Assembly: GCA_022394755.1 (NCBI GenBank)
Contig: JAGFCA010000020.1
Span: forward strand, 1 to 64,000
DNA from: Candidatus Poribacteria bacterium
GTDB taxonomy: Bacteria > Poribacteria > WGA-4E > WGA-3G
Direction of reading: 5' to 3'
DNA: 64,000 nucleotides
The translations under genes were made by a program, and so were the position numbers. This document shows positions 26,614-33,802 of the stretch, one piece after another (position 1 is the stretch's first letter; the number at the start of each line of letters is the position of its first letter). The notes beneath the pieces were generated by a model. It saw nothing but the letters and a program-made list of their open reading frames with translations. It was not told where the DNA came from and did not search any database.

Positions 26614-26955
26614 TTAGCCGCCACAACCACATCCACCTTCGTCCGCATCTTCACTTTGCGGTGTAGGGGAATCTGTTTCGTTTTTTTCAGGTGTACCTGA
26701 AGGTTGCACCTGTTGTGAGTTATCAACACTTTGCGATGCATCGGATTTAGATGTTCCACAACATCCGCCAGCAGTTTCAGACGAAGTTTCACCTTCAACT
26801 GTGGAGGCACCACAACATCCCATGGCAGATGCTTCTACAACTTCCTGCGTCTGGGTTTCTGTGGCAGGTGCTTGCTGCTGAAGAAAAAAGAGGACACCAA
26901 AGCCACTGAGTATCGCTATGAAGACTATGATGTCTAAATATAATTTCCGTTTCAT
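26614..26955 (-). CDS. Small membrane-anchored protein with GCCG motifs
   Basis: A 113-residue protein. ATG 26955 has AGGA nine bases upstream; the frame is open further but lacks a site. One N-terminal transmembrane helix (about residues 4-24, LYLDIIVFIAILSGFGVLFF) is followed by a low-complexity Ser/Thr/Gln/Glu region carrying MGCCGAST, GGCCGTSK and a C-terminal GGCGCGG. Three evenly placed Cys clusters suggest metal binding or lipid or thiol modification. No family is recognised. It lies 132 bases upstream of the Cys-rich secreted gene in the same direction, so both may belong to one envelope function. Confidence 0.55.
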   Translation of the reverse strand: MKRKLYLDIIVFIAILSGFGVLFFLQQQAPATETQTQEVVEASAMGCCGASTVEGETSSETAGGCCGTSKSDASQSVDNSQQVQPSGTPEKNETDSPTPQSEDADEGGCGCGG

Positions 26956-27021
26956 GTGAAATTTCCTATCGTTTGTAACACCGTGTGAAGGGTGTCGATG
27001 GGGTTTCATTTTATGAGGTTA

Positions 27022-27049
27022 AGTATACCACACTTTGTTAAAATACCAA
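27022..27049 (-). promoter_or_regulatory. Promoter of the GCCG-motif gene
   Basis: Minus strand TTGGTA (27049-27044), 16-bp spacer, TATACT (27027-27022), about 65 bases before the ATG at 26955. The leader between them includes an ACACC / GGTGT inverted pair. Confidence 0.45.
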
Positions 27050-27334
27050 ATTGACATGCATTGAAAAGTTTACGATGCAACAACAAAAGCCCACAACGAG
27101 GCAAAGCCGACGTGCGGGTGCGAAAATATCGCAGATTAATCTCTCCAACAAGAAGTTATGGCGTATAAATATTAACGAATAAATCGGGGATGGGTGGTGG
27201 TAGTTAACTTATTGTTAAAACGATCCACACAAGCATTGCGTACACATATATCTTGATCAGATGATAGATATCTGGTGCGTTTATTTTAATTAGCAATTTG
27301 ACTTGTCGGTTTCCTAAATCAAAGACGATAATGT
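27050..27334. other. Divergent intergenic region with a GC-rich structured patch
   Basis: Between the divergent GCCG-motif gene and the sulfatase. At about 27083-27117 a GC-richer patch stands out from AT-rich surroundings and can fold as nested stems (CCCAC with GTGCGGG, and GGC-AAA-GCC inside). No gene is seen. It may be a decayed repeat or a small RNA; I cannot tell. Confidence 0.3.
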
Positions 27335-27363
27335 TTGAAGACTATGTATATGTTATGTATAAT
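27335..27363 (+). promoter_or_regulatory. Sigma70-type promoter of the sulfatase-mobA unit
   Basis: TTGAAG (27335-27340), 17-bp spacer, TATAAT (27358-27363), about 70 bases before the sulfatase ATG. Confidence 0.65.
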
Positions 27364-27431
27364 GTTCAATATTACAATCATAAACTAAATAAACTGTACT
27401 TATGATGAACATCATGCTGGAGTAATTATAT

Positions 27432-28820
27432 ATGAGTCGAAAAACAGATAGACCTAACGTTCTTTTTATAATGTCTGACCAACATAGATACGACTATGTA
27501 GAAACACATGAAAATACCCCTGAAGCTTTAAACACACCAAACCTACGTAGATTAACTGAGATGGGGGTGACTTTTCCGAATTGTACGACGAATGCTCCAG
27601 TATGTGCGCCATCACGAATAGGATTGGCATCTGGGATACAACCTTCACGGTTAGGATCTCTTGACAATGGTAGTTTTCTTCCGTCTACTGTACCGACCTA
27701 TTATCAACAACTCCGTGACAACGGCTACCGTGTAGGTTGTGTCGGTAAACTTGATCTTGCCAAACCAGATGGTTATAACGGTCGTTTCGGTGATCGTCCC
27801 CGTGCCTACAGTTGGGGATTCACTCATCCAGAGGAGTGTGAAGGCAAGATGCATGCGGGTAGTTCCGCAGAACCTATTGGTCCATATACACACTATCTTG
27901 AGGAGAAAGGGTTATTAGAAACATTCTATCGAGATTATCGTAATCGAGCAAAAAATGGATGGATAAAGGGAGGATCCCCTGATTCTGCCCTTCCTACAGA
28001 AGATTTTGAGGATACCTATATCGGTAGAAGTGCGACAGATTTTATTAAGAATATACCTGATGATTTTCCGTGGCACTTATTTGTTAGTTTCGTCGGTCCA
28101 CACGATCCATTTGATCCACCTACAGAATACGGGGACAAGTATCGTGATGCCGATATGCCAGATCCTATAATTGATAATATGAATGGTAAACCTGAATGGG
28201 TACAGAAGCGCACTGTCAATTTGACTCCCGAAGAGATTGTTATTACGCGACGTCAGTATTGTGCAGCAACAGAACTAATTGATGATCAGATAGGTATGAT
28301 GCTGAAGGCACTTGAAGAACGAGGTGAACTTGATAATACCTACATAATTTATTCAAGTGATCACGGTGAAATGCTTGGTGATCATGGTTTATATACAAAG
28401 AGTGTAGCATACGAAGCATCTCTTCGTGTCCCATTAATCGTAGCGGGACCTGGTATAGAAGGAAATCGAATTTCACACGAATTAGTTGAGCTTATTGATA
28501 TGAACCCTACAATCTGTGATTTCGCAGATGTCCCTGTTCTGGACGATATTGACGGTCTTTCTATTGCCCCAGTGGTACGAGGTGAAAGTGAAAACCATCG
28601 TAGCGAGACAGTAAGTAAGCTTCGTAAATTTAGTTGTATTCGGACGGATACCCATAAATTAATTGAAGACAGTGATGGGTTCATTGAATTATACAATCTT
28701 GTTGAAGATCCAGATGAATTGAACAATATCGCTGATACAGAACAACAATTAGTTAGAGATTTGCAAACCCGGATGGAAAGTCGATTTGGACCGAACCTTG
28801 TAGATAAAAACACGCAATAG
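27432..28820 (+). CDS. Sulfatase (arylsulfatase / choline-sulfatase type)
   Basis: A 462-residue type I sulfatase that hydrolyses sulfate esters. It starts RPNVLFIMSDQHRYDY, where the Asp contributes to the calcium site. The formylglycine motif is CAPSR with Cys58, the form matured by FGE or anSME enzymes. Further family elements: GKLDL (about residue 118), SFVGPHDPFDPP (about 218) and SSDHGEMLGDHGLYTKS (about 308), which gives metal-binding Asp and His. No signal peptide, so it is cytoplasmic unless exported otherwise. The mobA gene follows 20 bases later. The natural substrate cannot be named; sulfated sponge or algal polysaccharides or small esters are possible. Confidence 0.92.
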   Translation: MSRKTDRPNVLFIMSDQHRYDYVETHENTPEALNTPNLRRLTEMGVTFPNCTTNAPVCAPSRIGLASGIQPSRLGSLDNGSFLPSTVPTYYQQLRDNGYRVGCVGKLDLAKPDGYNGRFGDRPRAYSWGFTHPEECEGKMHAGSSAEPIGPYTHYLEEKGLLETFYRDYRNRAKNGWIKGGSPDSALPTEDFEDTYIGRSATDFIKNIPDDFPWHLFVSFVGPHDPFDPPTEYGDKYRDADMPDPIIDNMNGKPEWVQKRTVNLTPEEIVITRRQYCAATELIDDQIGMMLKALEERGELDNTYIIYSSDHGEMLGDHGLYTKSVAYEASLRVPLIVAGPGIEGNRISHELVELIDMNPTICDFADVPVLDDIDGLSIAPVVRGESENHRSETVSKLRKFSCIRTDTHKLIEDSDGFIELYNLVEDPDELNNIADTEQQLVRDLQTRMESRFGPNLVDKNTQ

Positions 28821-28839
28821 TCATTGTTTAATCTATCCT

Positions 28840-29502
28840 ATGCATAAAAATAATCAGATGGTAACAGGTGTGATATTAGCGGGTGGTAAAAGCAAACGGA
28901 TGGGAGAAAATAAGGCTTTTCTTCATCTTGGGGAAAACACCATTATAGGACATATAATTGGATGTTTACAACCTATAGTAGATGAGCTTTTATTAATAAC
29001 AAATAGTCCTGATGAATATGCACATCTCAATATTAGAATGTATAGTGATATTGTGGCAAATACAGGGGCATTAGGAGGTATACACACCGGGTTAACTCAT
29101 GCTTCCCATGATACAGTTGTATGTGTTGGTTGTGATAGTCCGTTTCTTAATTCTGATTTATTAAAACATCTTTTATCCGTTTTAGGAGAATATGACGCTG
29201 TAATTCCCTATACTACCGACCTCCCAGACTATAAGAAGATTAATAAGAAAAAGGATATGAGTATTATATACCAAACATTGTGTGCTGCGTATTCTAAGAA
29301 GTGTTTACCGATTATTGAAGAGATGTTTGATGAATCCGATTATAGAGTTCATGCACTTAGAGAACGGATCAATAGCTTGATACTATCCCCTAAAGAATGG
29401 CAGCCTTGTGACCCTGAAGGTCTTTCATTTATTAATATCAATACACCTGAAGATTATATAAGAGCTAAAGAAATGTATAATAACGATATCAGTCTTGGAT
29501 AG
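28840..29502 (+). CDS. mobA: Molybdenum cofactor guanylyltransferase-like protein
   Basis: A 220-residue nucleotidyltransferase. The N-terminal VTGVILAGGKSKRMGENKAF is the classic LAGG-x(3)-RMG-x-dK nucleotide-binding loop. Then come DIVANTGALGGIHTGL and the metal-binding VCVGCDSPFLNSDLL, and the C-terminal FININTPEDY that is typical of MobA. MobA adds GMP to molybdopterin. ATG 28840 or 28858 could be the start; neither has a strong ribosome site. Short spacing suggests co-transcription with the sulfatase, although no functional link is obvious. Confidence 0.85.
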   Translation: MHKNNQMVTGVILAGGKSKRMGENKAFLHLGENTIIGHIIGCLQPIVDELLLITNSPDEYAHLNIRMYSDIVANTGALGGIHTGLTHASHDTVVCVGCDSPFLNSDLLKHLLSVLGEYDAVIPYTTDLPDYKKINKKKDMSIIYQTLCAAYSKKCLPIIEEMFDESDYRVHALRERINSLILSPKEWQPCDPEGLSFININTPEDYIRAKEMYNNDISLG

Positions 29503-29620
29503 ACTTACGGGCTGCCTATATAATTCCAAGATTGGATCTGAATTACATTTAATCTCACCTTATTAGTATAATCTTCTCGTATCTACTTTCCCTATAAAAA
29601 ACTCATTCTCCTTTCAATAA

Positions 29621-29635
29621 TTGCATTTTATGCAA
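29621..29635. promoter_or_regulatory. Palindrome upstream of the sigma factor gene
   Basis: TTGCAT-TTT-ATGCAA, a perfect 6-bp inverted repeat 59 bases before the ATG at 29694. It could be a regulator site or part of an autoregulated ECF promoter; no experimental consensus can be matched. Confidence 0.35.
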
Positions 29636-29693
29636 CCATTTTATATTTAAATGTATCTGTATATCATAAGAGGATTCCATGTAGGAGATAATT

Positions 29694-32465
29694 ATGAAAA
29701 ATGACGACGCTATACTCATTCAACAAATTCTAAGTGGAAACCAAGATGCATTTACGAATTTAGTGAGAAACTACCAAAAGCAGATACATGCTTATGCATG
29801 GCGGATGGTGGGGGATTTCCATCTCGCAGAGGAAATAACACAGGATACTTTTCTTCAGGTTTATACAAAACTTGATACACTTAGAGAGCCGAACCGATTT
29901 GCTGCATGGTTACAAGCAATTGTTGAGAATTGTTGTTATGCCTATTATAGAAAAACACACCCTCCCATTACATCAATTGAATCTATATCTGAAGGGGAAA
30001 TAGAAAGATTGTACTATAAACGGTATCTTGATAAACAGAGGGAAGTTAAGGCAACAGAAAAACGGCATAAGGTTGTGAAAAATCTACTCAAAAAATTACC
30101 AGCAAATGAACAGACTGTGATAACACTTCACTATCTTGGGGAAATGCGTTGTGAGGATATTAGCGATTTCTTAAATGTTCCGTTGAATACAATTAAAAGT
30201 AGACTACACCGGGCAAGAAAGCGATTAAAGAAAGAGGAAGAGATGGTACGGAAAACATTAGGTGGTTTTGAACTTCCAGAGAATCTTACGGAGGATATTA
30301 TGCAGTGGATACAGATGAATGAACCGGGAGTAGCAGCTTCAGTAGGTACGTTAGCTATCACATCAAATAGAACACTTTATGCTGTTATGGGTTATAAGGA
30401 CATTTATAAATTACCATCAACTGAAAATGAGTGGCAACTTGTTAACACAGATTTACTACAACAAGAGACACACGGGGGTATACCTATTGCCGAACACAAT
30501 GGAGCTCTATATATTATTCCATCTGATGAATTATTCGCATCTACCGATGAAGGTAAGACTTGGAATTCTGTTGGTCCTTGTCCAAATGGGTTTGTAAGAG
30601 AGTTGTTAATCGCTGAGGATATATTCTATCTCTCCCTCAATCAAGGTGTTTATCAATCAGTTGATGGTGGGTCTTCGTGGATTGATATCAATAAAGGCTT
30701 AGAAAAACGCTTGACAGGTAATTCTGAAATCAGGTTGTTACGAATATCTCAAGATACGCTGTTTGCAACATCCTATTCTAACCTCTATCGTTTTATAGGT
30801 GGGACATGGGAACAGATCTTGTTACCAATAGATGTTCCTGTTCATGTATGTTCTTTGGAGGTGTCTCATAACCATATCTATGTCGCAGTTTCGGTAGATA
30901 TTTTTGGCACAGATGGAATAATGGGGAACAACAGTGAAGACTATCATGACTTTACTAAAAATTCTTGGTGGGTCTTACGATCATCGGATAATGGTGATTC
31001 ATGGGAAGATATTACACCGTCTGATACTACGAATTTAATGAGATCATTACCTACTATAAAACTGCTTGCCTATGGAGAAACACTCTTGTTGGTTTGCGAG
31101 GATGAAGGTGTGGTGGTTCGTTCAGTTGACTATGGCAACACTTGGAATTCTGTTAAATCATCCGGTATAACACCTAAGAAGTTTAGTGTGAACTCTGCTG
31201 TAGCAATAGATGAAAACACGTTCTATACAGGCGGTATAACAGGTATTCACCGTTCATTAGATGGAGGGAAAACTTGGCACAGATTCAATTCAAGAATTGA
31301 ATGTAGAGTTGATAGCTTAGTCAGTTTTGAGTCCAACGTAGATTCACAAATTCAGGAATCACTTTATGCCATAGTTGCGGGGAGTGTTGTTAAATCAATA
31401 GATGGCGGTAGTTCATGGACAACAGTTGAGATTGAATTGGATAAGTATACTATTGAAATTCCCCAACGTTTCTTATTGAAATATGCAGATGATACGCCAC
31501 AGATTGTACAAATTTCAGTAGTCAATGGTGTTTTGTATGCTAAAGGAATAAGGCGAAATTGTGAGACCATATATTATCATTTAAATCCTGATAAAGATGC
31601 TTTAGTGCCTATTGAAGGGATGCCAACTTTAAACTCGTCTAAGTTGATGTGGTACGTTTTTGGTCAAGCTACATTTCCATTCAATAGTCATCGCTTGTCC
31701 GGACAAGGTATTTTACTCACTTTCACTTCAACTCCTGAATCTGACCATAAACCATTAACATTAGAAGTGATACAAGAGAATCCAGAGTACGGAGCTGAAT
31801 GCTTTTTGAAACAGTTGGAGCAAATTCAGGGAAATCATCAACTTTCATACGAATTTATACTCGAAGGATTATACGGTGGCTTTGCTGTTTCTGGTGAAAC
31901 GTACTTCATGGAATACAATTACAAACTCTTTAGGTGGAAACCTGGTGATGAAGACTGGTTTGATACAAAAATAGAAGAAACTTGCCAACTCTCAAGAAAA
32001 AACATTACACGAAGTATTAAACTTGCCACATCTGGTGAGACTGTATATGTCGGCAAACGGGATGGACATCTTCTACAATCCCTTGATGGTGGTGATAGTT
32101 GGAACAACATTACAGGCAATTTACCACAAGTGGATTTACACTATAAACAGATTGTTTTTAAGGGGTCAACCGTTTATGTTGTGACTGATAAAGGTGTTTT
32201 TAATTCAGATGATGGTATTGTTTGGCATTCACTCACTGATAGAGAAGAGACAAGTTCAATAATTGAGTCTATAGATACAATAGAGGATACATTATATGGT
32301 GCAAATGAGAAAGGGATTTTTCATTTGGATACGGAGAACGGTATTTGGGTACAGATTGTACCTGAAATTCCGGATACTATAACCAACTTGGTTGTTGAAA
32401 GGGATGCTTTTTCCGTTGGAACAGAGAGAAGCGGCGTGCTTCGCATCAAACGCACTGAATCATGA
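29694..32465 (+). CDS. ECF sigma factor fused to an Asp-box (BNR-like) propeller
   Basis: A 923-residue fusion. Residues about 1-185 are a complete ECF sigma factor: sigma2 (FTNLVRNYQKQIHAYAWRMV, AEEITQDTFLQVYTKL) and sigma4 (LPANEQTVITLHYLGEMRCE, LNVPLNTIKSRLHRARKRLK). Residues about 225-923 form a propeller with at least seven S-x-D-x-G-x-(T/S)-W Asp-box motifs (STDEGKTW, SVDGGSSW, SSDNGDSW, SVDYGNTW, SLDGGKTW, SIDGGSSW, SLDGGDSW). No transmembrane helix lies between, so the whole protein is cytoplasmic. GGAG stands nine bases before the ATG. A MacB-like permease follows 34 bases later. The propeller could act as a sensor or built-in regulator; that is inference. Confidence 0.92.
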   Translation: MKNDDAILIQQILSGNQDAFTNLVRNYQKQIHAYAWRMVGDFHLAEEITQDTFLQVYTKLDTLREPNRFAAWLQAIVENCCYAYYRKTHPPITSIESISEGEIERLYYKRYLDKQREVKATEKRHKVVKNLLKKLPANEQTVITLHYLGEMRCEDISDFLNVPLNTIKSRLHRARKRLKKEEEMVRKTLGGFELPENLTEDIMQWIQMNEPGVAASVGTLAITSNRTLYAVMGYKDIYKLPSTENEWQLVNTDLLQQETHGGIPIAEHNGALYIIPSDELFASTDEGKTWNSVGPCPNGFVRELLIAEDIFYLSLNQGVYQSVDGGSSWIDINKGLEKRLTGNSEIRLLRISQDTLFATSYSNLYRFIGGTWEQILLPIDVPVHVCSLEVSHNHIYVAVSVDIFGTDGIMGNNSEDYHDFTKNSWWVLRSSDNGDSWEDITPSDTTNLMRSLPTIKLLAYGETLLLVCEDEGVVVRSVDYGNTWNSVKSSGITPKKFSVNSAVAIDENTFYTGGITGIHRSLDGGKTWHRFNSRIECRVDSLVSFESNVDSQIQESLYAIVAGSVVKSIDGGSSWTTVEIELDKYTIEIPQRFLLKYADDTPQIVQISVVNGVLYAKGIRRNCETIYYHLNPDKDALVPIEGMPTLNSSKLMWYVFGQATFPFNSHRLSGQGILLTFTSTPESDHKPLTLEVIQENPEYGAECFLKQLEQIQGNHQLSYEFILEGLYGGFAVSGETYFMEYNYKLFRWKPGDEDWFDTKIEETCQLSRKNITRSIKLATSGETVYVGKRDGHLLQSLDGGDSWNNITGNLPQVDLHYKQIVFKGSTVYVVTDKGVFNSDDGIVWHSLTDREETSSIIESIDTIEDTLYGANEKGIFHLDTENGIWVQIVPEIPDTITNLVVERDAFSVGTERSGVLRIKRTES

Positions 32466-32499
32466 TTTCTGTAATCTTTATCTAATCTGACAATTCAGC

Positions 32500-33774
32500 A
32501 TGCGGATTATTAATTGTATCTCTATTGCATTCTCATTAATCATTGTCAATAAATTACGTTCCTTATTAACAATAATGGGTATTATCATTGGTGTGGCATC
32601 TGTGTTAGCGATGGTCGCAGTTGGGAATGGGGCAAAGACTATAGTACTTGAAGAAGCGCGTAAACAAGGTGGTGTAAACCAATTCACCATGTATTGTATT
32701 AACATCAAGAAAGTCGGGGATGTTTGGGTTACGAATCGTACCAATGAGTATTTTAAGTATGAGGATGTATTGGCTATTGAAGCGGAATGTCCTTCTGTGA
32801 CACTAACAGTTCCACGGATTCCTGCCTGGGGTAATGTCCTTGTACAAGCACATGGGGGTTCAGAAGTACGTACAAGCTATAATGGTGTGAATGCTACTTA
32901 CTCAGAAGCAATGGACTGGGATATTCAAGAAGGTAGATTTTTATCGGAGGAAGATATTGAAAAAGCAGCGAGAGTTTGTGTCCTCGGTGCGGAGATTGCA
33001 TCGGATCTATTTGGCAGTGCATCTCCTATTGGTAGGGAGATAAAGATCGCCAGAGGACCAGGTAATAATCGAGAGAAGGAAAGGTTAACAGTTATCGGAT
33101 CAATGGCACCACGTAAGAGGTATCTTAGATTTGGATTTAGTTTAGATGCCCAGATCTTCATCCCAATAACAACGACTCAGATACGATTCACCGGTACTGA
33201 TAAGATTCAGATGTTGTCCATACAGACTAAAGATATTTCAGATTTACCACGAGCAATGGAGGAGGCAAAAGCATCAATAAGAAAACGACATCGGAACAGG
33301 GATGACTTTTTTGTAATTTGGGATATGAAGTCGGGGATGAGGCAACTTAATAAGATCAGCACAGTTTTAAAAATTGCATTGGGGAGTATTGCAGGTTTTT
33401 CACTACTTGTTGGCGGTATTGGTATAATGAATATAATGTTAGTTTCTGTTACAGAACGAACACGCGAAATTGGATTAAGAAAGGCTGTTGGTGCCAAACA
33501 CACAGATATACTTATGCAGTTTCTAATAGAAGCAGTTATGATGTGTATGAGTGGTGGAATACTTGGAATTCTGTTTAGTTTATTATTTAGTAAAGGTGCA
33601 GCATACCTTGCGGTTAAGATTGTCAAGATTGTTCCCTACTGGCCAGCAACTATTTCAATACAATGGGTATTGGTATCTATTGTATTTTCATCTATAATAG
33701 GGGTAGTCTTTGGATTGTATCCAGCAATAAAAGCCTCATTATTATCACCTATTGAAGCATTACATACCGAATGA
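32500..33774 (+). CDS. MacB/FtsX-type ABC transporter permease
   Basis: A 424-residue permease. N-terminal helix (about residues 25-46, LLTIMGIIIGVASVLAMVAV), periplasmic MacB-like domain, and three C-terminal FtsX helices (SIAGFSLLVGGIGIMNIMLV, SGGILGILFSLLFSKG, and one near the end) with RTREIGLRKAVGAKHTDIL between. It lies 34 bases after the sigma-propeller gene, so they are an operon. No ATPase gene is near. It is a paralogue of 15605-16858. MacB-type permeases power efflux or signal across the envelope through a mechanical relay. The link to a sigma factor suggests an envelope-sensing or efflux unit. Confidence 0.88.
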   Translation: MRIINCISIAFSLIIVNKLRSLLTIMGIIIGVASVLAMVAVGNGAKTIVLEEARKQGGVNQFTMYCINIKKVGDVWVTNRTNEYFKYEDVLAIEAECPSVTLTVPRIPAWGNVLVQAHGGSEVRTSYNGVNATYSEAMDWDIQEGRFLSEEDIEKAARVCVLGAEIASDLFGSASPIGREIKIARGPGNNREKERLTVIGSMAPRKRYLRFGFSLDAQIFIPITTTQIRFTGTDKIQMLSIQTKDISDLPRAMEEAKASIRKRHRNRDDFFVIWDMKSGMRQLNKISTVLKIALGSIAGFSLLVGGIGIMNIMLVSVTERTREIGLRKAVGAKHTDILMQFLIEAVMMCMSGGILGILFSLLFSKGAAYLAVKIVKIVPYWPATISIQWVLVSIVFSSIIGVVFGLYPAIKASLLSPIEALHTE

Positions 33775-33802
33775 CGCAGTTAGGGTTAATATATGTGTAG
33801 AA

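Noticed and set aside
27083-27117. tRNA-like gene in a GC-rich patch
   Set aside because: No acceptor stem, anticodon loop or T-loop consensus could be assembled.
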